NCBI GenBank assembly: GCA_023150915.1
Contig: JAKLKA010000007.1
Coordinates: 1 to 64,000 of the forward strand
Origin: Polyangiaceae bacterium
GTDB taxonomy: Bacteria; Myxococcota_A; Polyangia; Polyangiales; Polyangiaceae
DNA length: 64,000 nt
Direction: 5' to 3'
Below, in pieces: positions 8,671 through 16,027 of the stretch; position 1 is the first letter of the stretch, and each line of letters opens with the position of its first letter. Below the pieces are notes generated by a model, which had not been told where the DNA came from, ran no database searches, and saw nothing but the letters and a program-made list of their open reading frames with translations. Position numbers and translations under genes: made by a program.

Positions 8671-10523
8671 TGACCGTCAAGGCGCGCCTGGGTGAGCTTC
8701 GCCCGACTCAGCTCCTCTACACCTACGGCGTCGGATCCGTCGTCGATCTGCCGCATCTGTCGGTCATGGTCATGGGCATCGAGGACTGGGACGCCAACTA
8801 CACCCGTCCCATCATCGAGACGCGGCTTCTAGACCAAGTCCAGCGCCGCCTCGGCCCCCAGGTACAGAGCCTGCGCACGCCGCCGATGCGCGACGACGAG
8901 GCCGAAGGCTTCTTCATGGCGCAGGACGATCACGACGCGGTGGGCGTCCCAGTCGCGCCGTTCCCGCGCTGGCTGCGCTGTCCTGCCTGCGGCCTGCTCG
9001 CGCCCATCGGCTCCGGCCTCTTCCGCCTGCGCACCGTGCCGAACCGGCCCGATCTCGCCAAGTACGTGCACAGCGGCTGCAACCGTCGTCGCGAGCCGAC
9101 CGTCCTGCCCGCACGTTTCCTGCTCGCTTGCGAGTCCGGTCACCTCGACGACTTTCCGTGGCACTGGTTCGTTCACAAGGGTCAACCGTCGGAGTGCCGT
9201 GGACACCTCGAGCTCCGCGAGCTGGGCGTCTCGGGCGAAGCCGCCGACGTCGAGGTGCGCTGCCGGAACTGCGACGCCAATCGGCGCATGGCCGATGCGT
9301 TCGGTCGCGAGGGCCTGGCCAACCTGCCCGGGTGCCGCGGCCGCCGGCCCCAGCTCCGCGACTTCGAGGACGAGGCCTGTTCCGCCCAGCCGCGCACCAT
9401 CTTGCTGGGCGCGTCGAATAGCTGGTTCGCCGTCACGCTCTCCACGCTGTTCGTCCCCACGGCCACCAAGGACGAGCTCGCAACGCTGCTACAAGAGCAT
9501 GCGACGCGCTTCGAAGGCGCCGAGGACCTCGGAACGATTCGCTACCTGCGAAAACAGGGCCAGCTCGGCGCCTTCGCGAAGTACACCGACGAGCAAGTCT
9601 GGGCCGCACTCGAGGCCCAGCGGGCCGCAGCCAACGACGACGACTCCGCCCACGAGGATCTGAAGGAGCCAGAGTGGCGCGTGCTCTCACGCCCCGATCC
9701 TGCGCTGAACGGGGCCGATTTCCAGCTCACCGAGGTCGCCGTCCCGCGCCGATACGCGAGCTTCATCGAGCGAGTCGTTCTCGCCGAACGCTTGCGCGAG
9801 GTCACAGCCCTGATCGGCTTCACGCGCATCGCGTCCCCGCGCGATCTCGCGGAGGAGGAAGAAGCCCGCGGCCGCGTCATCGCCCGCATCTCGCGCGGCG
9901 ACCCCGCGTTCGTGCCCGCGTCCGAGGTCCGCGGAGAGGGCGTGTTCATCCAGTTCCACGAAGAACGCATCGCCGACTGGGTCGCCGCACGCGAGGCCTG
10001 GGAGGACCGCTTCCGCGACGCTCACGTCGCCTGGCGCCGCCGCCGCCACATCGATCCGCCCGACGCCGGCTTCCCAGGCATCCGCTTCATTCTCATCCAC
10101 TCGTTCGCGCACGCCCTGATGCGCGAGCTCGCGCTCGAGTGCGGCTACGCCGCCGCCAGCATGCGCGAGCGCATCTACGCCCGCGACCCGGAAGGCGACA
10201 AGGCCGCCATGGCTGGCGTGCTCATCTACACCGCCGCACCCGACGCCGAGGGCACCCTCGGCGGCCTCGTCCGCCTGGGCACCCCCGCTGAGCTCGAACG
10301 CCACATCCGCCGCGCCCTCGAAGCTATGGCGCTCTGCTCGTCCGACCCGCTCTGCGCCGACCACACGCCCGACGCCGACGGCGCAACCCTGCACGGCGCT
10401 GCATGCCACGCCTGCCTCTTCGCCCCGGAGACCTCGTGCGAGCGAGGCAACAAGTACCTCGACCGCACCACACTCGCCGCCACCGTGTGCTCCGGCGAGC
10501 ACGCCTTCTTCAAGGAGAAGTGA
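8670..10523 (+). CDS. drmB: DISARM protein DrmB (DUF1998)
   Basis: The 617-residue product starts at ATG 8670, overlapping the drmA stop by one base. It opens LGELRPTQLLYTYGVGSVVD, the typical DrmB start. Zinc-binding-type cysteine pairs follow: CPACG near 107, CRNCDANRR near 198, and a CHACLFAPETSCERGN cluster near the end within the DUF1998 domain. HSFAHALMRELALECGY is the family hallmark. DrmB is the obligate partner of DrmA in the DISARM core complex. There is no motor or nuclease motif, as expected. Full length and well conserved in layout. Confidence 0.92.
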   Translation: MTVKARLGELRPTQLLYTYGVGSVVDLPHLSVMVMGIEDWDANYTRPIIETRLLDQVQRRLGPQVQSLRTPPMRDDEAEGFFMAQDDHDAVGVPVAPFPRWLRCPACGLLAPIGSGLFRLRTVPNRPDLAKYVHSGCNRRREPTVLPARFLLACESGHLDDFPWHWFVHKGQPSECRGHLELRELGVSGEAADVEVRCRNCDANRRMADAFGREGLANLPGCRGRRPQLRDFEDEACSAQPRTILLGASNSWFAVTLSTLFVPTATKDELATLLQEHATRFEGAEDLGTIRYLRKQGQLGAFAKYTDEQVWAALEAQRAAANDDDSAHEDLKEPEWRVLSRPDPALNGADFQLTEVAVPRRYASFIERVVLAERLREVTALIGFTRIASPRDLAEEEEARGRVIARISRGDPAFVPASEVRGEGVFIQFHEERIADWVAAREAWEDRFRDAHVAWRRRRHIDPPDAGFPGIRFILIHSFAHALMRELALECGYAAASMRERIYARDPEGDKAAMAGVLIYTAAPDAEGTLGGLVRLGTPAELERHIRRALEAMALCSSDPLCADHTPDADGATLHGAACHACLFAPETSCERGNKYLDRTTLAATVCSGEHAFFKEK

Positions 10524-10524
10524 G

Positions 10525-11301
10525 GTGGACGCTCTCCTCGAGGCCATCGTGACGCTCGCGAGCGACCTGCCCCGCGACACGGTCGAGGCGCTGGCAGCAG
10601 CAGTGGTAGGCACGGCCGATCCAAAGCAAGCGGGCCGTCTCGCGGGCATGGTGGTCACCGCGCCGGCCGCCCAGGACCGCGTGCGAACCATGCTCGAACG
10701 ATGGCCTGACGGCGTCTCCGGCGCCTCGGTCGCCCTCGCGCTCCGCAGCGCAAGCCGGATGGACAACCACCATCGCACTCGGCAGCACATCGAGCTGGTG
10801 TGGACGGGGCCGGTGCCTGCGGGCACAAGCTTCCGCCGCTCCGATCAGGTCTTGCTCGAGATGGTGCGCGAGGCGAAGCGCCGGATCACCATCGTCAGCT
10901 TCGCCACCTACCGGGTCCCGGTGGTGCACACCGCGCTGCTCGCCGCCGCGAAGCGCGAGGTTGAGGTTGTGTTCATCGTCGAATCCGCGCGAGAGAGCGA
11001 GGGGCGCGTGAACATCGACCCGCTGCACGCCATTGGGTCAGAGCTGGCCGAGCTGGCGCGGGTCTACGTTTGGCCGCGAGAGAAGCGGCCGACCGACGAG
11101 AACGGGAACTTCGGGCTCTTGCACGCAAAGTGCGCGATTGCGGATGGGAAGCGTCTGCTCGTGTCGAGCGCGAATTTCACGGCGGCGGCCCTCGCGAAGA
11201 ACATGGAGCTGGGGGTGCTCATCGAAGGCGGGGAGGTGCCGGGGGTGGTGGAGGGGCATTGGGAGGGGCTGCTCACGGCACGATACCTCGCGAGGATTTG
11301 A
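10525..11301 (+). CDS. drmC: DISARM protein DrmC, phospholipase D-like nuclease
   Basis: The 258-residue protein starts at GTG 10525, one base after the drmB stop. The C-terminal half holds one PLD motif (LLHAKCAIADGKRLLVSSAN, near residue 198) followed by FTAAALAKNMELGVL. The N-terminal half is helical. DrmC has a single HKD motif and is predicted to act as a dimeric nuclease. In the first DISARM study it was less essential for defence than DrmA and DrmB. This is the last gene of the operon; the next gene is convergent after 80 bases with no clear terminator. Confidence 0.88.
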   Translation: MDALLEAIVTLASDLPRDTVEALAAAVVGTADPKQAGRLAGMVVTAPAAQDRVRTMLERWPDGVSGASVALALRSASRMDNHHRTRQHIELVWTGPVPAGTSFRRSDQVLLEMVREAKRRITIVSFATYRVPVVHTALLAAAKREVEVVFIVESARESEGRVNIDPLHAIGSELAELARVYVWPREKRPTDENGNFGLLHAKCAIADGKRLLVSSANFTAAALAKNMELGVLIEGGEVPGVVEGHWEGLLTARYLARI

Positions 11302-11381
11302 CGGAATCCCAAGTATCAGCGTCCCTGGTCCAGCCGGGTCGGCGGAAGCGGACTTGCAGGAACGCACGATCGCGTCCGACG

Positions 11382-12623
11382 CTACGCACGGCGTTGCCAC
11401 TCTTCGTTCAGCAGTTCGACAGTCTTCCCTTTCTCCTTGAGCCTCTCCAACAGCCAGGAACGAACTGCTTCAACGCCCTCGGTCGTCGCGCCGTCAATCC
11501 GCGTGTCCGGGTCGAAGACCGTCGCGATCTTGGGAACTCCGCTGAGCTTCGCTTCAAGGTCGTCCCACACGTGATCGCGGTCCGCAGGGCGTACCAGGTC
11601 AAGCTTGTTTGCACACACAAGTAGCGGGCGCTGGAACCCTCCTACCTTTCGGCAAATTTCCACGTCCGTATTCGTGCATCCCCGGTTCATGTCGACGATG
11701 ACGAGAAACACGTCAGTGTGGTGAAGGAAGTCATCGGTCGCCGCCTCCACGTCCGCTCTGTAGTCGTTGAACCCGGGATAGTTGACGACCTTAATCGTCC
11801 CTGCCGGGTCGCTCTCGTAGACCTCGGCGTGGGTGGTGGAGCCAGCGACGGGGTCGATGTTCGCTGGGATGCCGAACACTGCCCGCAACGCCGAGTCCTT
11901 CCCGGTCGCCCCGTCGCCGACGATGCCGATGGTGATTCGCATCGACAGCATCTGTCTGAGGTATGCGACGTGGACGACCGCCGGCACGGTCTTGCGGTAC
12001 GCCGGTCCCGCCAGATCCAGCGCGAGCCACGCGCCGCTGACGATCCAGCCGACGGGCCCCAGCGCGAGCCCGATCATTCGCGTCAAGGCCGCATTCGCTG
12101 CTAGTGACAGCCCGCGCCCAAGCAGTGCGCGCGCGACGTAGTTGGCCACGATGACCGCAAATCTGTAGACGGCGAAGCCGCCGAACTGCTTGAGGAGCAC
12201 CTGGGCGACGGCCGCCCCCACCGCACCGACCGGCAGCGCGGACTCATCGATGTTCATTTCGCGAAAGAGCTCGCGACGCTCTTCCGGCGAAAGCTGCTCG
12301 AGCATGTCCTCGAACAGTTTTGCCAGGATCGCCCGCTCGTTGGCTTCGACGGCTCCATTCGAAGAGACAGCTGCCTTGAGGCGTTTCCCGACATCCAGAA
12401 CTACTTCCGCGTAGTCAACTCCTTCTCGGCCCCTCATCAGCGACGCGAGATCGTGGCTACCCGCAAGACGGAGCTCGGAGGCTATCTTCTTCGCACGCTC
12501 GCGCTTTGCGGAGGGCAGTGACGAGGCGTCGAGCTTCAAGTAAGTGATGAGAGGCTCTACGTCAGCCTCGTTGAACTCGAGGCTTCGATGGATGACGTCG
12601 ATGATGTCGAGTACCTTGGCCAT
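11382..12623 (-). CDS. YaaW-like (UPF0174) domain fused to a dynamin/Era-like GTPase
   Basis: The 413-residue product starts at ATG 12623. Residues 1-225 resemble YaaW/UPF0174 proteins: SHDLASLMRGREGVDYAEVV, then a hydrophobic stretch (about 150-205) ending AGPAYRKTVPAVVHVAYLRQ. A GTPase domain follows. G1 is GDGATGKDS near 236, the G3 region is VNYPGFNDY (Asn-Tyr-Pro-Gly, not the usual Asp-x-x-Gly) and G4 is CANKLDLV near 337. It is probably membrane-associated. It is encoded with a small glycine-zipper protein behind a sigma-54-type promoter, next to a divergent sigma-54 activator. The role is unknown; a membrane-stress or defence function is inferred. Confidence 0.75.
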   Translation of the reverse strand: MAKVLDIIDVIHRSLEFNEADVEPLITYLKLDASSLPSAKRERAKKIASELRLAGSHDLASLMRGREGVDYAEVVLDVGKRLKAAVSSNGAVEANERAILAKLFEDMLEQLSPEERRELFREMNIDESALPVGAVGAAVAQVLLKQFGGFAVYRFAVIVANYVARALLGRGLSLAANAALTRMIGLALGPVGWIVSGAWLALDLAGPAYRKTVPAVVHVAYLRQMLSMRITIGIVGDGATGKDSALRAVFGIPANIDPVAGSTTHAEVYESDPAGTIKVVNYPGFNDYRADVEAATDDFLHHTDVFLVIVDMNRGCTNTDVEICRKVGGFQRPLLVCANKLDLVRPADRDHVWDDLEAKLSGVPKIATVFDPDTRIDGATTEGVEAVRSWLLERLKEKGKTVELLNEEWQRRA

Positions 12624-12640
12624 GTGATTCCTCCCGATAC

Positions 12641-12991
12641 TCAGACCACCAACAGAAGCTCGGACTCCGAGGGATTCCAGACAATCCGGTGGTGAGCCAC
12701 CGTGTATCCGGCGATGGCGCCGACGCCGGCTCCGACGACGGCCCCGGGGGGCCCAGCCACGAGGTACCCGAAGCCTGCCCCGATCAAAACGCCGGCGGAG
12801 GTGAAAAGCGCAAGACGGGTCCCGTCCGGGCGGATGACTTCGATTCGCACGTCGTGTTCGCGGCAGTAGCACTCGAGCCAACGCAGCAGGTCGTTCTCGA
12901 GGGCAGGGTTGACCGTGAAGCGTGCCGATGAACCTACGCGAATGAACGGGGCCAGCTTGTGTAGCTGGTTGTGCTTCTGGATATTGGCCAT
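12641..12991 (-). CDS. Small glycine-zipper membrane protein
   Basis: The 116-residue protein starts at ATG 12991 after a strong AAGGAGG site. The N-terminal 60 residues are soluble (ECYCREHDVRIEVIRPDGTR). Residues about 70-100 form a hydrophobic glycine-zipper segment (GVLIGAGFGYLVAGPPGAVV, then GAGVGAIAG), a pattern that packs or oligomerises in membranes. It lies 17 bases upstream of the YaaW-like GTPase gene in the same operon, so the two may act together at the membrane. No known family is recognised. Confidence 0.7.
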   Translation of the reverse strand: MANIQKHNQLHKLAPFIRVGSSARFTVNPALENDLLRWLECYCREHDVRIEVIRPDGTRLALFTSAGVLIGAGFGYLVAGPPGAVVGAGVGAIAGYTVAHHRIVWNPSESELLLVV

Positions 12992-13025
12992 GAGGGCCTC
13001 CTTTTCGGATTGACGACGAAGCATC

Positions 13026-13042
13026 AGCAAGCCCCGTGCCCT
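13026..13042 (-). promoter_or_regulatory. Sigma-54 (-24/-12) promoter for the GTPase operon
   Basis: On the minus strand the site reads GGGCACG, four bases (GGGC), TTGCT. The consensus is TGGCACG-N4-TTGCW, so the invariant GG and GC and the spacing are exact and only the first T differs. Transcription would start near 13015, about 24 bases before the start codon at 12991. A sigma-54 activator gene begins 96 bases away on the other strand, which supports function. Confidence 0.8.
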
Positions 13043-13137
13043 GGGTGCGCGAGGGCGACAGGCTTGGACAAATATCTGAAAGTGCAGCGATTAGCTCCTG
13101 GCTTGCGGCGCACGAAATGAGCAAATAGTCTCAGGCG

Positions 13138-14838
13138 ATGAGCAAAAGTGCTCGATACCGAGTTATTTGGCTTGGAGAGCACCGCGGGCGGTTACTGGCA
13201 GGGGCGACCGTGAGCTACCGCTGTCCCCTGTCGGCCGCCGAGAGGCCGATCGTATCGAGGGTGGACGGTACGAGACTGGAACTTCAGCCCGCAAGCTGGG
13301 GGATCGCCGGTGTCCAGGAGGCGGTGCGCCGGTGCGAGTGGAACGCGGAGGTTCAACGAGTAGCGCAGCGCGGACCGCGCGAAGTTCTGCAAGCCGAGGG
13401 TCGCGATCCTGCGGAACTCCTTCGTGCGCCGCGGCATGTTGGCGACTCCGTTCCACCGCACGTTCGCGAGCTCGAGGCAAAGGCTGAGGAGATCGTCTAC
13501 GCCAAGACCGTCTTTGTTCTTCCTGAGCGGGTGGGGAGCGGTTCGCGCGAACTTGGGGCGACGACCGCCTTCGTTTCGAGTGTCGTTGAACAGCTGACCC
13601 ACGGCGCGAGCAGTCGCTTGGTCGACGGCGAATTCGTTTGTCACATTGGCGTGGCCTTCATTCCAAGCAAGCCAGCGGCAGCCCCTCAAGATGCCGAGGC
13701 TGACGTGAACGTGCGCGACAATCTCTTCGGTCAAGCGATCGCATCGATTTCAATGTCGGCCGAGCAACGAGTCCGTCGCTGGCTTCGTCCAGGCCCCATC
13801 TTGTTCCAAGGGCCAAGTGGATCCGGAAAGAGCGCGGCCGCCGCTCGGCTCGGCCGGGAGCGCCCTGGCCCGTTCGTTCACGTCAACGTGAGCGCGATAC
13901 CGGAGACCCTCGTCGAGTCTCGCATGCGCGGCCATGCAAAGGGCTCCTTCACCGGTGCGAACAAGGCTGCGAAAGGCTGGTTCGAAAACGCCCACCGCGG
14001 GACATTACTTCTCGATGAGTTCCAGAAGGCCGAGGAGTGGGTTCAGACACAGCTTCTCGACCTACTGTCCGCAACATCAGACACCGTGACCGTCGCTCGG
14101 ATGGGCGAGGACGAGAAGCGCCGCGTTTGTGATGTGAAGGTGGTCATTGCGCTGAACGAGCAGCTCTCCGACCTGATTGAGCAGAAACGCTTTCGGCAGG
14201 ACCTGGCGAATCGAGTTCGCCACATTGAGAGCTTCCCGCCGCTTGACGACATCACGTCAGGTAGAGAACCAGTTCCGCGTGGGATGAGCGTTGAAGCGTA
14301 TCTCGCGGCGCTGCTCGTCGCGTTTCGGTGGCGCTTTGCGCTTCTGTCCGTAGCAGCGGGCGACGACACCACCGCAGACCCGACGCCTCACGTACGGTCG
14401 CTCGTGCCATCGTTTTCGAACGAGCTGATTGCAGTGCTTCGCCGTCGCAGCTGGCGCGGCAACTACCGCGAGCTGGAGCGCCTGGCGGCCGATCTGTTCG
14501 AAGACCTGGACCGAAGTCAACGCGGTAGAGCGGAGGCCAGCCTTCTCCCGTCCGATGGAGTCTCCTTTGCTCCTGGTGACGCCGACGCCGTCGAGGCAGA
14601 GGGCCGCGCCGTGGCACTTCGCCAAAGGTCAAAAGTCGTTGACGCCTTGGAGCGCGCGCTGTTGCTGCACGACTTCGTGCTGAGCCGGGTTGTCGAAGAG
14701 GTGGAACTGAGGGACTACAAGATCTCTACTCGGAGAACGCTCGTGCGGCGGCTCATCGCTCACGAGACCGAGTTCTCGCCGGAAGTGCGTGAGAAGTCGA
14801 AGTTCCGGCGCATCGTTGAGCGCTCGCGCAGTCCTTGA
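13138..14838 (+). CDS. Sigma-54-dependent AAA+ transcriptional activator with unrecognised sensor domain
   Basis: The 566-residue protein starts at ATG 13138. Residues 1-180 form an N-terminal domain of no recognised family; no receiver, GAF, PAS or FHA signature is seen. The AAA+ core has Walker A QGPSGSGKSAAA near 225, KGSFTGANK near 267 (sigma-54 contact loop GSFTGA instead of GAFTGA), Walker B GTLLLDEF near 290, and an arginine-finger region FRQDLANRV near 352. WRGNYRELERLAADL near 440 replaces the usual WPGNVREL. The C-terminal 90 residues would bind DNA but no standard Fis helix-turn-helix is obvious. It is divergent from the sigma-54-promoted GTPase operon and is the likely activator of it. 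Confidence 0.88.
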   Translation: MSKSARYRVIWLGEHRGRLLAGATVSYRCPLSAAERPIVSRVDGTRLELQPASWGIAGVQEAVRRCEWNAEVQRVAQRGPREVLQAEGRDPAELLRAPRHVGDSVPPHVRELEAKAEEIVYAKTVFVLPERVGSGSRELGATTAFVSSVVEQLTHGASSRLVDGEFVCHIGVAFIPSKPAAAPQDAEADVNVRDNLFGQAIASISMSAEQRVRRWLRPGPILFQGPSGSGKSAAAARLGRERPGPFVHVNVSAIPETLVESRMRGHAKGSFTGANKAAKGWFENAHRGTLLLDEFQKAEEWVQTQLLDLLSATSDTVTVARMGEDEKRRVCDVKVVIALNEQLSDLIEQKRFRQDLANRVRHIESFPPLDDITSGREPVPRGMSVEAYLAALLVAFRWRFALLSVAAGDDTTADPTPHVRSLVPSFSNELIAVLRRRSWRGNYRELERLAADLFEDLDRSQRGRAEASLLPSDGVSFAPGDADAVEAEGRAVALRQRSKVVDALERALLLHDFVLSRVVEEVELRDYKISTRRTLVRRLIAHETEFSPEVREKSKFRRIVERSRSP

Positions 14839-15018
14839 GGCACGTGCGCGCGCCTGCTGGACTCGACGAACCCCATCCAGCCACCAGAGGAACACGAGCC
14901 AGGGCAGCGTGCGGAGGATGCTGGCCGGGGCGATCGGACCTCCGCCGCACGATGGACGCACCGCGTCAGCCTCGCCGCGCTGTCCATGTCAGTAGTCCCC
15001 TGCTACCCTTGGGGCATC

Positions 15019-15696
15019 ATGCCAGAGGCCAAGGAAGGTTCAGAGGGCGGGAAGCAGACTCGCGCGACAAGCCACGAGTTGCTCGCGGCGGCGTACGAGC
15101 ACGACTCCGTGGTCAACATCTACCAGGAGCGCTTGCAGTCTCTCTTCTACGAGCTCGCTGACCTGTCGCGCGCCATCGGCATGGACGCTCGCGTCGAGCT
15201 GAAGCCATCGAGGCAGCGCTTCGAACTGAGCTCTGGGTACTACGTTGCGTTGCGCCCGATTCCTGCGGAAATCCCGCAAGAAGTGTTCAACAAGCTCGAT
15301 GAGCTCTTCGCCGCTGCCCGTGACCAAGACGTGCGTGGAGCAGCTCGCATGTTCCTGCTCGCGCTGATCGACAGCGAGGCGAAGCGGACGAAAGGACGCG
15401 TGGAGCTGCGCGAGCCCGGGGGGATCCGGATCCTGTTCGGCGCGCAGTACCCCGAGTACGCGGTAGGACTGACCGACGAGCGGCTTCAGATCGCACTGGA
15501 CGTTTGGGCCCGGCGGGGCGGCCCCCGGAAGAACAAGACCATCCCGGAGAAGTGGGTGGCGCTGGCCGACCTGATGAACGTGCTCGACCTTGGACCGATC
15601 AAGCCCAGCAGCCTCGAGCAGCAGTGGCTGACCTGCGGCTACAAGCGGGCCCGCTCGCAGCAGAAGAACTCCCAGGTTCCCGAACTGAACAGTTAG
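15019..15696 (+). CDS. Hypothetical protein of the island
   Basis: A 225-residue protein if ATG 15019 is used; an in-frame ATG at 14986 would add 11 residues, and no convincing ribosome-binding site settles the choice. It is soluble and charged, with an N-terminal helical half (SLFYELADLSRAIGMD) and a basic C-terminus (GPRKNKTIPEKWVALADLMN, then CGYKRARSQQKNSQ). No family is recognised. It lies between the sigma-54 activator and the excisionase/integrase pair. The 180 bases upstream show no other gene. Confidence 0.6.
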   Translation: MPEAKEGSEGGKQTRATSHELLAAAYEHDSVVNIYQERLQSLFYELADLSRAIGMDARVELKPSRQRFELSSGYYVALRPIPAEIPQEVFNKLDELFAAARDQDVRGAARMFLLALIDSEAKRTKGRVELREPGGIRILFGAQYPEYAVGLTDERLQIALDVWARRGGPRKNKTIPEKWVALADLMNVLDLGPIKPSSLEQQWLTCGYKRARSQQKNSQVPELNS

Positions 15697-15781
15697 CTTT
15701 CGGAGCTGACCTGTTTTGGTGCTCAGCGCGGTCGTAGAACCTCAGGGTCGGCGGCAAGAGCTAAGCCGCCCTGGAGGACCA

Positions 15782-16024
15782 ATGCGCACCAAAGAACCGA
15801 GCCCTGCAGAGCAAGACGACGCCCTCTGGGACGCCCAGGACGTGGCTACCTACCTGAAGGTCAGTCGCAGCTGGGTGTACCAGCGCGTCGAAGCCGGCCA
15901 GCTCCCCTGCCTTCGCATCGGCGGCTTGCTCCGCTTCGACCCCGCTACGATCCGTGCCTGCGCACGCGGCGAGCAGCGCGTGCAGGCCCGCGTGGTATCC
16001 TTGAGCTCCCGACGGAGTTTCTGA
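15782..16024 (+). CDS. Excisionase-like helix-turn-helix protein
   Basis: The 80-residue protein starts at ATG 15782 after CTGGAGG. Residues 20-60 (LWDAQDVATYLKVSRSWVYQ, then RVEAGQLPCLRIGGLLRFD) are a MerR-like HTH_17/excisionase domain that binds DNA and bends it or regulates integrase genes. It ends four bases before the integrase start, as in many integrative elements. It probably directs excision or represses the integrase; which one cannot be told from sequence. Confidence 0.85.
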   Translation: MRTKEPSPAEQDDALWDAQDVATYLKVSRSWVYQRVEAGQLPCLRIGGLLRFDPATIRACARGEQRVQARVVSLSSRRSF

Positions 16025-16027
16025 GCA

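Noticed and set aside
11302-11381. Terminator between drmC and the GTPase gene
   Set aside because: No stem with a following T-run on either strand is convincing in these 80 bases.
14839-15018. Extra small gene between the sigma-54 activator and the next gene
   Set aside because: Short frames here are Arg/Ser/Pro-rich with no ribosome-binding site or recognisable sequence.
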